NCBI GenBank assembly: GCA_905178155.1
Contig: CAJINV010000007.1
Coordinates: forward strand, 2,895,151 to 2,959,150
Direction: 5' to 3'
Length of the DNA stretch: 64,000 nucleotides
Origin: Amoebophrya sp. A120
Taxonomy: Eukaryota > Sar > Dinophyceae > Syndiniales > Amoebophryaceae
Positions within the stretch are counted from its first letter, which is position 1, and each line of letters starts with the position of its first letter. The notes below the pieces were generated by a model. The model searched no databases. It saw only the letters and a program-made list of their open reading frames with translations, and was not told the DNA's origin. The translations under genes were made by a program, and so were the position numbers. Below are positions 43,426 to 56,305 of this stretch, piece after piece.

Positions 43426-46400
43426 TCACGCCTTAACGAAGCCGATCCGGTCGCTGTCCCAGTCGAACCAGGTTTCCACCTGCTCAAAGAAGTCTTTGCC
43501 CATGATGAGCATGTCATCCGGAAACCCGGAGAGATCCATCACGTCCAGGTTGCAGTCCGCTCCCAGCACCAAACCCTTGCTGTGCTGCCGGCGGGTGTGG
43601 ACGAAAACGTCGATCGCGTGCTGGAAGGTGGCGGAAAAGCGGAGACTCAGTTGCGACTTGCACGGCACGAGAGACTTCACCATCTGCTGAGTGCTTTCCG
43701 TCATCATCGCCACGGACGAGCCAGAATCCAAAACAACCCGGTACACCCCCGGAATGTCGTGTTTTTCGTTGTTCGCGTCCAGGTAAGAGAGGGCGACATT
43801 CGGAACAGACCAGTACCTGGCGCAGAAAATTTTTCTTGAATTTTTTCGATTCCGCACACGGGCGCGAATAGCTTCCTCGTGTTTATTGTTAAATCCAAAG
43901 TATACGGACGCTGATTTCATTACAAAACAAATTCAAAACGAATTCAAAATGTCAAGGCTTCGTAGCGTGTACACACCCAGATGCACAACACCACATCCCT
44001 GACAAAAAACATTTCCAGCCCATTCAACACCACAGAAGCAAACACCTGTGGGCGGTCGTCCAATGCTCTTGGGGCTCAGAGCGAGGGCAACAGCGAGATG
44101 TCTGCAGGTGCCTCGGCGCGCACGCCTTTGAAGCCCAATTCCTGAAGCCCCAGGGAGTGCAGCCAGAGGCCCTGCTTACGTTGAAACACCGGGAAAAATG
44201 CATGGCCCGCGGCAAAGTGGCGCGTGGCTGCGTCTACACAGTCGCTGCAAAGAGTGCGGATTCGCCTCGCGTTGCGGGCGACCTTCTTCCCGGTTGGAAG
44301 CGCAAGCATGGCCGGCAGGCGTGGGTCCCACACGGCCCTGCCTATCTGAAACCAAACGCGCGAGCTCTCTCGATGCCGCTACCAGATAGGGAGTGGGGTC
44401 ATGGCGTGAGCCTTATGTTGTCGCCAAAACCGCCAAGCTTGGCGGCCACATTCGCAAGCAAGCTCAACACACGAGGCGCATTTCAAAACATGATTCAAAA
44501 TGTAGCACAATTTCAAAACGTATTTCAACTTTCTCGGCAATTTCAAAACGTATTTCAACTTTCTCGGCAATTTCAAAACGTCATTCAAATCTTTCCTCAA
44601 TTTCAAAACGAAATTCAAAACTCGGCTCAAAATCCGTTCAAAATGCGTTCAAACCAATAGCCTCATCGGTGGACGCATTTTAAACGGATTCTGAACGATT
44701 TTTGAACTTCTTTTGAAATCGAGAAGAAAAAGCTCTTTCCTTGAAGCTTGCTCCCGAAGTTCCAAGTACCTGACGAATACCAAAGAGAAGCGGCTCTCGA
44801 TCACTCACAACATGCACAAGGGGCAGTGTCCTAACCCCGACCCGGCGGCGAGTCATGGCGCCAGGCGCCGTCGATATCTTTGCGACTGCTCCCTGAGAGA
44901 GGGCGCGCAGAACGACGCTCCCAATCGTAGTGCGCGGAACCAAAAGCAATCCCGGCAAGGGCGCCGAGCTGCATAGGAGGGCGAGCGCTTCTGCACAGGA
45001 AGCGAGGGCTGCACCGTGCCCCCCCCCCCTTTGCCCGTCGTGTTGCGTCACAGGCATGGGCGCCAGTTATCTTTGCAACAGGTAGAGTGGACGTCGCTCT
45101 GTGCGGCCTGGAGAATTCATGACCACTACACGCGCCAGAGGGCGGGCTGATCCATGACAATGCGCCAATCCCCAAATCAATTACCCCCCGGAGGACATAC
45201 ACATAGGAGGCCGACGCGTTTGCCGTGGACAAACAGCATACCTCCACAGCGGCCCGGTCACCCAAAATAATTCATGTCGCGTAAGTACTGCCTGCGCAGG
45301 GAGCGCCTGCCTCGGAAGAGAAAAACGAAGGACACGATAGACCAATCCAACGCCTAAAAATCTTGAAAACACAAAAAGCGGTGATTTTGAATTCGTTTTG
45401 AATTTGTTTTGAATTAGTTTTAGCGTCGTGCTCTTTAGAGTTAATTTATTGTCGTCGTACACTGCAAGATATTAAGGGGTCTCCAAAACGCACACGATGC
45501 AGTAGAAATCAAAATTCTGTCGTGCTGCAAAGCCAAAGTGCAGGCATCAGTACTAAATTGTATATACCCATCGTGTTCTGCGTTCGGAATCCATTCCATC
45601 TTCGCCGCTTTTTCTGGCCCCATATCACCGAGAAACATCTTCTGCAAATTATGCACTGCAAAAGTTGTGTCGCAGTCGTTCTCTTAGTCATCGCATGACA
45701 ACGACAAAAGCTTATGATTTGCGTCAGCAACGAAAAACTGGATTCATCTAGTACACATAAGGCATTACCCTGCAAAAATTGCAAGAGAACAACGACGCAA
45801 CAACTTCTGCAGGGCCGGAGGATAGACGTTCGGGAGCAGGGAAATTCCGAGCTGGCGGTGCTTCAAATTCCCACTTTCGTACAAGGCTTCGACGAAATTC
45901 GACTTGGAAGGCGCCAGGCCGATGATTCCGTCAAAGGGCATCGATTGAAACACCGGGGATTCTATCAACTGTAAAAATGTCTGGGTCTGGAAACTTGTGA
46001 TGCTGGGTGGCGCATGATTGAAGCGCTTCCAATGGCAGTCAAGCATGGCAAGTTTTTGAGAGGCCTTCTGATGCCTAGCTCGCATGACAAATTGCGTTTT
46101 TGCATGACAAAGAAAGCTTCTCTTTTGCTGCTTATGCAACACAGATTCAGATTTTCCAGGAATGCATGACAGGTTCCACTTTTCCAGACCCAGACACTTT
46201 TACATTTGATAGATTCGCGGTCCGTGAGCCCGATCGGCAGGCGCACGGTCGTGGCCGTGGCGTTGGCGCGTTTCGCGAGACCCACGCAGGACGAAGAACC
46301 ACCTGCAGGTGGAGGAGGAGGGTGCAGTGAAGGTTTTCGAGGTAACAAGCACACATAAACTATGCTTTTCTTTCACATCATGAGAAGAGGAAGACGACTC

Positions 46401-47182
46401 AGACACCACTAGACTATTATTTCGCGTACTGGTGCAACGAATATGAGTATCCCAATAACTTGTTTTAAATTGGCGACGCTGCTTAATACACAATGGCAGA
46501 AGCATTTATGCCTGTGCAACATCCGAGTTGAACAGAAACGTACTCAAAGTAAAACAACATTTATCGACGTGCGCAAAAAAACGCTCTCCTCTTTGTTACC
46601 TTGCAAAAACGAAACTTTCCCCGTCGTCACCGCGCACGTTGTCTCTTCCCGCCGAGATCCCGCCGGACAGGTAACGTTCTCGAAAACTTCATGGTACCAG
46701 ACTTCGCCCGAGGCGTAGCCCGCGGATTTTTGCACTTCGGGAAGGTTGCCAAAAGTGGTGGAGTCTGCGGGATTGAAAAATTTACCATCCTCATCGCACT
46801 CCCGGCATTTCGGACCTGGGACCCAGACCTGTGGTAGGTTATTTTCCTGCGCAATGACAGGAGGAGGGTGCACAGCACTATAACTACCCTACGTACATTA
46901 CATCTCGTGTCCGGCTTTATGCATTTCTCTTAACCTTCGTGCTACAAATACAACATGCGTTCGTTCGCAGACGTAATAAACTAATACCTCTTCCGATCCG
47001 CTGTCGAGCAACATGGGAAAGAACTGCGGAGGCGTTCCCACGCCGATTACGGTGGAGAACTGGTTGCGTCCATTGCGAATAGGAAACTCGAACTCCGCGG
47101 CGAGGGTGAATTTCAGTAGCGCTTGGAGTTGCAGTACAACCACCAGCCAGGCCGCCAGCGGGACGGACCAGCGGAGAATCAT
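43426..47182 (-). CDS. Secreted pepsin-family aspartic protease, 389 aa
   Basis: Six exons: 46988-47182, 46600-46828, 46212-46302, 45769-45962, 45568-45642 and 43426-43816. It starts MILRWSVPLAAWLVVVLQLQ, a signal peptide or signal anchor (hydrophobic 6-28). The first catalytic motif is LLDSGSEE (near 59-65) after VIGVGTPPQ. FDGIIGLAPS and MFLGDMGPEKAAKMEWIP are typical of the lobe junction. The second catalytic motif VLDSGSSVAM lies near 290, and the end GKDFFEQVETWFDWDSDRIG matches the family C-terminus. Both Asp residues are present. The last intron is 1751 bp and contains a separate TIR element. The junction between exons 4 and 5 keeps frame only with a one-base shift (TA-AG or GT-CA ends), so either a non-canonical splice or a sequence error is involved. 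Likely substrates are secretory or vacuolar proteins. Confidence 0.82.
43890..45450. mobile_element. 1.5-kb TIR element inside an aspartic protease intron
   Basis: ACAAATTCAAAACGAATTC near 43926 is matched in inverse near 45390-45415; the perfect match is about 28 bp and weaker pairing continues to about 60 bp. The interior is GC-rich. ORFs of up to about 144 codons are present but show no transposase features. Exact ends and flanking duplications are not resolved, hence approximate coordinates. Confidence 0.6.
44485..44620. repeat. Tandem array of a 33-bp TTTCAAAACGTATTTCAA unit
   Basis: Copies based on CAATTTCAAAACGTATTTCA with a TTTCTCGG spacer recur at about 33-bp intervals; two are near identical and the flanking ones diverged. 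It lies inside the 1.5-kb TIR element, and its TTTCAAAACG core resembles the TIR sequence. Confidence 0.7.
45963..46211. mobile_element. Introner, family A, 249 bp
   Basis: Ends TATCAACTGTAAAAATGTCT...CACTTTTACATTTGATA, with direct repeats GATTC at 45958-45962 and 46212-46216. Located in the aspartic protease gene (DRES|PVF). Confidence 0.95.
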
Positions 47183-48068
47183 CTTATGGATTTGTGAGGT
47201 TGTTTGTGTTTCCCGAGTAGTAGGTACGTCGAGTTGGCTTCTAACTATCAATCTATCTAACGGGATACACTTCAACTTCGATGCGTTTTGGTTGGAAATA
47301 ACGACAAGTGCTCCTGCAGTTTTTCGGGGAAGAAGTCCGAGGAAACGGCTTTTCGACGTTGATAGCTATTTGTTTCGATTTGGGAGGGAATGACGCGTCG
47401 AAGCCGCGATGTTGAATACCTCCGCCCGGCGAGAGCTGCCTGCTTGTTCCTTGAAGCACTAATCTCGCTCGGGCGTCTTGCGCAGTATTTGTCGGTTGTG
47501 AATAGGATTGCGATTTGTTGTGCGAAAAAACTCGAGGGGAGATCACGACGCGAAAAAAACGAGCTTTTGAGGAAAGAAACGAAAACAAAAATTTGCCTCG
47601 TCGCTCTCGGACTATCAGAACGGCGATGTGCAGCTACGACTACGAGCACTCGGACACTCATATATCCTTTGCACCTCTACTCTCGCGAAACTTAAATTGC
47701 TTTTTCCCGCGCGAAGCGACAATTTGAATGGTAGCAGAAAATCCGACGAAAAAAACGATCAGCGAAAAAAAAAGAGAACCGAATAAAAGCTGTAACTTTT
47801 ATTTTAGGATCTTGCGTAAGAACAGCATCCAGTCTTGCGGACGGCAAAAGCCCGGCCATCAGCCAGCATTGGACCAGCTTGGGCCTGCGGCTGGTGCGCA
47901 TACAAGAATTACAACTTTCAATCACTTTATAGATGTCATACTTTTGGTTCATTTGTATGCAGCGCGACTGCGTCGAAAACAGAATACGTAAACCACTCGA
48001 ACACAACATCACAGCCACGTGAGCATTTGCGTCAACTACACGTGACGTCTTCGTTTTGTTGATCATTT
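47183..48068. other. Intergenic
   Basis: About 890 bp between the transferase alpha stop and the protease start. Nothing recognised. Confidence 0.6.
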
Positions 48069-50198
48069 TCACTGATATTGTACAAGATTTGTCGCGTTTT
48101 CACCACCATTTTGCCGGACCTCCTCTCGTCCAGTACTACTGCCTCCGTCTCCACCTGCTACCTGGACCCGCCACTCCACGAAATTCCCAAATTCCTTCTG
48201 CAACCACTCTGCCTTCCAGTGCCAGTAGTGCTCTCGTATCGGATCCAGTGTTTTCAAATTCTTGTAGTGCGAGAGAGACCAATTCAGCCCCTGCTGCAGT
48301 CTCAACTCGAGGCTGAGCTGTTGTTGCCCGGTGGGCGAAGCAGGGAGTACTTGCATTTCGCAGCTTTCCGCTTTAGAAGTTGAAGTAGTACTGTGGCCAT
48401 TTATTTTTCCGTTTGTCACCTCTGCGGGTGGTGGTCGCTCATTTTCCTCTACTCCCTGTCGCTTTGTTGATGTTGCTTCTTCTCCTCCACCAACTGCACC
48501 GTTTATCTTCTCTTTCTGCAGCCTTATCGCGTTCCGGGCGAGAACCAGGTACAAGTGCGCCTCGAATTTCAGTGCGAAGAGGTTTGGCGCCAGCCCACCA
48601 GGTCTCGCACTGCTCGCTGGTCCTTCGGATGTTGAATTTGATATCGTGGTCGCTCCCGGGTTACTTTTTTCCACCTCACCGCTACGATTCTTATTCTCGT
48701 TGAAAAAGTCGATGATTTCCTTGGCCAGGAACTTGCCGATCCGCGGCTCTTTGCCATCACCCGGTTCGATCAGATCCGGAAAAGAGACCTCCGTCAGCGC
48801 AGAGAGGTAATTCCAAGCCGCCTCGTTCCTGTCCGCGAGCAGCAGTTGAGACTTTACGAACCGCAACTCCTGCAAAGCTTCCGCTTCTCGGTTTAGAGGA
48901 GGTCGGGCTTCACTTTGTCCGTTCGCCGTCGAGGAAGAGGAGGATGGTGTCGCTTGCCTCGGGCAGCTGGCGAGCATCTGTCAAAAGTTGAGGTCAGTTG
49001 TCTTGTAAAATCTACAATATGGAAACAAGAACATGAAAACGAGCGTCAGTGGAAAAAAACCTTCAATCAGTACTTTCCCCTAAGCAAATGGGACGCACTG
49101 GAGACCTATTGACCCCGGCGAATGGCAAAAAGCGAGTACCTCTCTGATCGTCCAGCGGTGGTTCCACGCCGAGTTATTCCAAACGTCCTGGTCCAGCATT
49201 TCCTCGGAATACTGCAGCTCCATCTGCAACACGTCCCGGTCCTCCCGAAACCAGTTGCGCAAAATCATCAGCCGGTGGCTCCAGACGTTGTAGACCTTGT
49301 GGTCCGAAGTTTTCAATAACAAATACCGCATCAGCTTCAGCTCCTCGAGCAAGGCATTGGTTCGGAGAATGGTCGTCTTTGCGTCTTTTTGCCCGTCTTC
49401 TTGTTCTCCTGTATCTCCTCCGCGTCTCTCATCGGCGCTTGGCCGCGGTAACAAATACAACTTTTCAATCAGCCACTTCCTGTGATACCACACTTGGTAG
49501 TTTTTCGTGGACCGCTCTAGCCACTCGCGGCAAAACTCATGGAGCTCCTGCTCGTAAAGGTTTGGCTCCGCAAGAACAACTTCGTCATTTGCCGCTCCAT
49601 TGTTCGTCTTCCCAGTTCTGCTCTCGCTTTCCTTTTGCAGCTTCTCCAGGCACTTTCTGCGGTACCACCAGGCGGTGTAATTCGCGGCGTTGCACTCGAT
49701 CACCTCCGCGGAGAGGCGCAGGCCCCGGGCGGAGTACTCCTGGTTCGTGTAAAACGCGCGGAAGTACGCGTGGATTTCGGCGAAGATCGGCTCGTATCAA
49801 ATGTAAAAATGTCTGGGTCTGGAAGAATGCAACTTGTGATGCTGCATTTGGATTCGAAAAAAATCTGTATTGCGTGAGTACCAAAGGAAATGCAATTTTT
49901 GCTACGCCGAGAAGGCATTTGTCATGCGGGACACGCACCAAGAAGCCCTCAAAAAATCTGTATTGCTAGGGTATGCATCACAGACATCATGGCTCATGCA
50001 AAACGTGCATGACAAGTGTCAGAATCCAGACCCAGACATTTTTACATTTGATAGTTCGTAGTCGATCACCACGAGAGAATTCTCCGGGTCGTCCTGGGGC
50101 AGGGGCTCAACGTCGGCAAAGCGCCGCGATGGGGGGACGTACTTATTCCGGCTCGGACTAGGAGAAGACCGCGAGCCACTGCTACTGGGGGACGTCAT
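48069..50198 (-). CDS. FNTA: Protein farnesyltransferase/geranylgeranyltransferase type I alpha subunit, 567 aa
   Basis: Exons 50054-50198, 49140-49794 and 48069-48977, joined across one introner and one GT-AG intron (GTACTC...GACAG); 1704 nt. The prenyltransferase alpha (PPTA) helical repeats are clear: AANYTAWWYRRKCLEKL, KNYQVWYHRKWLIEKL, DHKVYNVWSHRLMILRNW, WNNSAWNHRWTIRE, and in the last exon NEAAWNYLSALTE. The Trp/Asn/Tyr pattern is diagnostic. The protein pairs with a beta subunit to attach farnesyl or geranylgeranyl groups to CaaX proteins. Acidic or Ser-rich inserts separate repeats and lengthen the protein beyond the usual about 380 residues. Start MTSPSSSGSRSSPSPSRNK at 50198. The phosphatase at 9175-25068 ends in a CaaX box and is a possible substrate. 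Confidence 0.92.
49795..50053. mobile_element. Introner, family A, 259 bp
   Basis: Ends TATCAAATGTAAAAATGTCT...CATTTTTACATTTGATA, flanked by GCTCG (49790-49794) and GTTCG (50054-50058), one mismatch. Removal gives VIDYEPIFAEI in frame. Confidence 0.93.
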
Positions 50199-51035
50199 TA
50201 TTCTTGGACAGGGCTGAAAAATTGGGGAGATTTTTAAGGTGAACGTGAATAGGGATGCTTAGGGATTGCTTATAAAATACCTCACACACCACATGCCGGG
50301 TTTCACTCCTTTTTGTTTTTCGCGATTATGACGCAGACTATAATGCCGCTGCGGATGAAATGAATCGCGCTGTGACTCCGACAAATTCCGCTTCCCCACA
50401 TACTGAAGAAGTAAGAATGGAATCAGAAAGACTCAAATATAAGCATGAGTAAATAGGTTTTGCGTCGTACAATAATGAAATGAAAGTCTCGTGTCATTAA
50501 TCTGAAACCAGTAGGTCAGTGATCGGCGGCAGCAAAGACCACGGACAGAGATCTCAAACGATTATATGCCAGCATGCGCCACAAATGGCGTCCATGATTT
50601 CATTTTACTGAAGACGCAATTCCAATTTATATATTACAATTACTTCATCGAAAGTACAGATCGGTGGCGTGAAAATGAAGGGAACCTTTTCTCCTGCAGT
50701 AACAAGTGCTCTTGAGAAGGATGATCAGCTGAACCCGTGGAACACGTGCGGAACAAAGCAAGCTTCCTCATTTCTTTGATAGATTGCTCTTCGTCCTGAT
50801 AGTAAAATCAAAAGCAAAAAAACGCGCACGTCCCATTTCGCGGACACAACACATCGGCATCGACCATCCTCCATACAAAAGTAACGAAGTTGAAAAAATA
50901 AAAAAGAAAAGTGCTGTGTTGTATACGATAAATTTATTCGACTTTCCAATATCTGATTGTGATTTCGCTGACCTGGCCTGTTATTTCGCCAGTTTGGCAT
51001 TTTTTTTTATTCATCACCACTCCGGCGACAATAAT
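50199..51035. other. Intergenic
   Basis: AT-rich, about 840 bp. Nothing recognised. Confidence 0.6.
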
Positions 51036-54000
51036 TCACTTTCCCTGCGGCGCTTCGTGGCCAGCGCTAGAAACGACCACAGGCAGGACGAGGAACTTGT
51101 CAGTACCATCAGGTTCACTGGGGAGGCTCGTCCACCTGAGTTCGCGAGAAGCCAAGTCAAGCTTGCATAGGTTGGTATCGCCATGGCTCGCATCCTCGTC
51201 CTCCTTCAACTTCATCCAGTTATTAATTTGCTTCAGCAAATTCTGGGAAGAAACAACGTTCGGCGCATTCTTCAGCACAAGCTCTTTCAGTTTAATAATC
51301 GCTCCGAGGATCCCAATCCCTGTAGCATCCAGCTTCTCGTCCCCGCTGTTGTCTTTCGATATGATAGTCAGAATTTCCGCGAACGCCTCCCTCTTATTCC
51401 TTTCGCTTTCATATGGACGAAGAGTGCTGCCTTCGGTCGTTAATAGCTCGTCCTCGGTCAGCTGCATCTTCATCAGCTCCTTGTGAATAGCAAGCATAAA
51501 CTGTGTAGATACGTTCACCACATCGTGCATAGCTATGTGTTTCACGGGACAGTGCGGAATCGCACTCGGGTCTCTTTCCGTCCGCGTCAAAATGTCTCGA
51601 AGGGGGCGCGCTTGTGTTTGGGAAGACGGACCAGCATGTTCCTTTGCTTCTTTTTCTACAGCTGCTCGAAACAATTGATCTGGTGCGTATTGGGTGTTTG
51701 AGAATGCCAATCCAACAATGAGTGCGACCTCGTATTCGCCAGGTTGCGTCACGATTCCCGTACAATGCAGTTTAGCACGATCACTTTCTGCTCCATGAAA
51801 AACACCAATATCGAAAATGGCAACCGGTTTCGCTTGGAGTCCGAGAGCGTCCGCCCACGCCCGGCCGCGTTCAGCTTCCCCCCGCTGGTTGTCCTCGTCC
51901 TTTGTGCCAATCTCTGTCGTACTAATCGTGGTGACTTGAAGTTCGTTTTCCGCAACGGCAGCGCGGAGATTTGCAGATTCGTCAAAATTTTGCACGCGCG
52001 TGTTGTCGGCGAGAAGGGTCCAAAATCGTTCGCGAACGCTGGGCCGAGGAGTTCCTGTTGCAACCGGCCCAAAAAGCAAAAATGAGGCCAGATCCCTCTT
52101 GCCGCCGTCCTCCACTAGGTAAGTGCATCTCGTCCCGCTGTATAATGGGACGAGGGCTTTAACAATCTTGTCGATATCCCTTCCTCCTACAATCGCGCCA
52201 CCGCTGGTGGTGGTGGGGCCTTCTTCTTGCTCGTGTGTTGTTGGCAATACCTGATTTACGGCTGCTTTTATTTCCTCTTCCATATGTTGCCCCCACCACT
52301 TTGCCGCACCAGTGCCAGCGCGTCCCTGTCCGTAGATGTTGTCCAAGTACTTAGCAACGACGCCTTGATAAGCTCGCAGGGCTGCGCGTGCTGCCTCAAT
52401 AACAGACTGCCAATCCCGATCGTCCACAGTTGGAGTAGAAGGTGATGCTTTCATCAAAGCTAGCAACTGATGGTCGGTTGCTAGCTTTCGAAGCATCGCC
52501 TTCTCCCACGGTGTCAGGTTGGCCTGTAGGTACGTCTTCAAGTCCTCAGACGGTGGCTGGCCGACGCGCTGCTTCTCAGGTTGATATGAACTGATGAAGC
52601 GCCGAACAAGTTCGCCTTCGGAGGGTGTGCTACTGCTCCCGCTCTGGTCCCCCTTTGAGATGTCAGTTGATTTCATAGATTCAAAAAATTCCTCATTGCA
52701 GCCAGCACCTGGGATTTTGAAGTCGGTATCGGGATCGGGAAACGTGGGGGAGGATGATGAATAGAGCTGATCCATTACAACCGCGAAGCTTTTTGGACTG
52801 GCATTCGATGACTCGACGCCAGAGTTTGAGTCAACAATAGGAACGTCTTTGTGCACAAAAGATGGCAGCATCGTCGAGTGTTCCTGTGCAGGATCGCTGC
52901 TAGAATCTTGGCTCACCACGCCGCCATCCGTCCACAGTTTCAACTCACCGACCAACGAACCCGAATTTGGCGCACCAGAACCTCCATGTTCCCGCACCGT
53001 CAACTGCACGAACAGTCGTCTCGCGTCAGGATCATCCAGGCTGTTGTTTTCTCCTGAGGGCTCCATCCAAACACGGGCGGCGAAGAACGAGGTATCGTCA
53101 CCAGTAGCTCCGCCGAAGTCAAAGTCCACGCTGAGGTGGAGACTAGAAGTTTCTTGCGGCTTCGACAAAAACAGATCGCTACGTTTAAGATGAAAACGAA
53201 GAGGCCAGGATTCCACCTGAACGCCCGCATGTCCATCGTTCTTCTCGTCACGCTTCTTGTGCCACGTAACAAAATACTTGCCGATCAGATCGCGCAACGT
53301 TGTCCTTTCAGGCAAACCCGTTGCCTTGACTCCGTCATTGGTTTCGGAGTTTCCCGCGGCGTTGGGATCAGTCCAAAAGAAATCTGTGCCGCCCCAATCC
53401 CAAGAATCTGTTTCCGGCGAGGGTGTGCCCCTACCCATCGTGAACTTGTGCGCATGGTTCCAGACAATCTCCCACACCGATAAAGGGGAAGCGTGAACGG
53501 TCAAGCTCAAGGCGTTACCCTCGATGGGGTACCTTCCGAAATCAATGGCGCAAATATTCGCGTCTTCGATCGGGATCGGTGTCGTGTCGGAGCGCTTTTC
53601 TTTGTCCATAATTTGATTTTGTTGCTTTTCTATCTCTGCGATGACCTGGTCTTTTGTCCACGCGTTCACTTGATCTAGGAATAGTTCGGTATCTGAGACA
53701 CTGCGCAAGTTTCGCAATACCAAGGTTTGGATTTGTCGTTTGATGGCAGTTCGCTGCCGTTGGTGGAGTTTTTCTTATTATTCTTCGACAGACAGTGGGA
53801 GTCTCCTTCCCCACCTGTTTAGTCGTGGTGTCCTCCGGGCAATCAGCAACTTCTGCCGACATCATCTGAGCGGTGGCGGGCACCACGAGCGGAGACGTCC
53901 GAGTCGCGATGGCATTGCCCCAGAACAAGTATTCGGCGCGGTCGCTTGCGACTAGCATTTCCCAGAAACTTGTGAAGGAAATGAGCGCAGTTTCGGATCG

Positions 54001-55389
54001 TTGTCGTAGCTCTTGGTCGTTACGATCAAGAATATGCCCTTCCACAAAGAACCCTCCGGCTTTTAGCAGAAATTCTGCCATTTCCTGAGGACCAACCTCC
54101 TCACTACACACTCTTGTACTGGGCTTTTCTAACTCTTGCAAAACGCGGCTAACAGAGAGAGAAGATGAAGCAGCTGGCTCGGGATATCTCATTCGCCTCG
54201 CCTCTCGTACGCAAGCCACCACTCTCATGATGTCATCAATACCGGTCCACGGGCTTATCTGCGTCAGCGACAGTGACGGTGGGGCATCAGGATCTGGCCC
54301 CTCCAGAGAGCTTTCTGAGGTCGCGGATAGCTTTCTCCGCGTCCCCTCCGTGTCCGATACGGACTCACTGTTTGTGTTTGTCTCTGTGCCTGTATCGTGA
54401 TTTTTTTCTATGAAAGTTCCCGGCTTTGGCATCACGCGCCTCCGCTTCTGATCTTCGAGCACGTTTGGAATGTCTTCGTCGTTGTCCACACCTCGTTGTT
54501 CTCCTTGCCGTGCATCACGTTGCGTTGCTGCCTCGATACGCCCGAAGTTTCCCGAGGCCACCGCAGAGGAAGCTTTTTCCGTGAAGGTAGACTCTGATGC
54601 GGCAGGGAGCAAGACATCTTCTGTCACCGGCACATCCGCACCACCAACACAACTGGCCCCCTCGACGCCCTCTTGTTCTGCTCCGTCGGGACAACCATAC
54701 TCCGAAAAGAACCACTTGTGCAGCAAGGAATCATTCGGGTCCTCCAAAGCAAGAAACTGGTGTCGTTTGCGCTCTTCCTTCTCCTCCGGGGTCTCCACGA
54801 TCACTTTCAATTTCCTCGACTTTTCACCTCCGAAACCAGCAGGATTTTTCATCCACGAAGCCGCAAAGGTAAACGTGCGCTGCATGTCTTGCACGAAGGA
54901 AAAAGCCTGTGCGCCATCGTTGTTGCTTGCAAAGTTCGTGGCAGTCGTAGCTAAAGCTCCGACGGAGTGACCTCCACTGCCCACCCCCGTGGCCTCCTCC
55001 TCGCCCGGATCGGGTGGCAGGATGGAGGGCGCAAGCGGGGTTTGCCTCATCGCAATCGCCTCCCCAGGGGCTTGGTCGTCAAACTCCGTGCGTGACGGGT
55101 ACCGCTGAAAAGGGGGATCCGGGTTCCTGTCGCGTGGCATCCCAGCCACGTGTCCCGGCGGAGGCGCTTTTTGTCCATCCGGCTCCGGCGAAAGATCCGC
55201 TTCCGTTTCTCGATCCGCGGGAATTGCATTTCGGTTGCGAGCAACATCGACAGCAACTGCGAGAAAAGGAGGCGGATGATCCAAGTGCGCGATCATGAAA
55301 AGATGATTCGAAAAGAGGGCAATAGCGGGGGGGCGAGCTCCGTAGCTGCCTGACCCTGCACGACGTGTCTTCCACACGATTTTCGCCAT
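51036..55389 (-). CDS. Large protein of unknown function, 1430 aa
   Basis: Two exons, 53815-55389 and 51036-53753, separated by a 61-bp GT-AG intron (GTGGGG...GGCAG). The phase agrees, total 4293 nt. I chose MAKIVWKTRRAGSG at 55389; the frame is open further up to about 55640 without an ATG. The first exon is rich in acidic, Ser and Pro residues, with a helical segment near ISPWTGIDDIMRVVACVREA and GFFVEGHILDRNDQELRQRS. The second exon has folded-looking blocks: VLRNLRSVSDTELFLDQVNA, LSVWEIVWNHAHKFTMG, LTPWEKAMLRKLATDHQLLA, RDWQSVIEAARAALRAYQG and YEVALIVGLAFSNTQYAPDQ. No domain family is recognised. The intron call rests on the frame change and on a GT-AG pair. Confidence 0.7.
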
Positions 55390-56305
55390 TTGCGGTAGTG
55401 ATGAGCTACTCCTGCTTCGATGGTTCTGCCGGGGGCGGGCACAGATAACGCTATGCCGTGCTTTTTGTTTGTGTGACGAGTGGTGTGGACCCAGAGTGGT
55501 CTTCCGAAGGAGCCAGTTCGCAGTCCAGTTCGTTGTATCGATCGGATCCCAAAGGTTACAGAGAAGCGGACTTCTCGGGCGGGACGACAACGGATGATGT
55601 CGACACAAGCGGTTCGTTGCAGTGACTGGCGTATGTTGTGACAAAAATATACGTGTGAGTCAGGAAAAAGAGTGATAAATTGCAGTGTGCGGGTTAGAAC
55701 AAAGAAGGAATCGCGGGGTCTCAGCAAACGCTCAATGAAGGCGCAGGGAACTGAAATCTGCAAAACGGCAGTATGTAAAGTGATGCACGTTGGATATGTG
55801 GTGTTGAAGACGTAAATCATCAGTATGTTCACGAAAGAAGAAAAAGAACGAAGTGGATGGAGATGAACGAACAGCTACCGAAAACAATACGAGGGCACGA
55901 ATACGAGACGCACGAGGTCAGAGAAAGCGCCACCTTTTGGATGCAAGTGCTACGAGAAACACGACGAGACATTTTTTTTCTGCTCCTAAAAACCGACATT
56001 AAACTGATTGTCTGATCAACAACCGACGCGACTCCGGACTTCCCTTTATTAGACTGACAGGTAGACTGATGATTTTTGAAGTTAAGGGCCGAGCGAACGT
56101 TCTGAAGTACACAAGAAAAATCTCCCTTTCATACTGCTGGATTCCAATCTTCAGACGCTTTATACTTTTGCACACATCGATCTTTCCTTTGGAGCCAGTC
56201 TTTTCGGCCCTGCGATGAGAACTCAAGGTAGGAAGACAATGTAACGAATTCCGGGCAAATACAGTAGGGTCGTCGAAGGTAAGAATCATAAATCTTGCGC
56301 TCTGT
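55390..56305. other. Intergenic
   Basis: About 900 bp. A frame open upstream of 55389 (to about 55640) lacks an ATG, and a second frame up to about 55830 looks non-coding. Confidence 0.55.

Noticed and set aside
44157-45265. ORFs of 90-170 codons inside the 1.5-kb TIR element
   Set aside because: They overlap one another in several frames, include the tandem array, and show no transposase or other domain.
53542-53814. Frameshift or pseudogene in the 1430-residue protein
   Set aside because: A 61-bp GT-AG intron with matching phase explains the frame change without a mutation.
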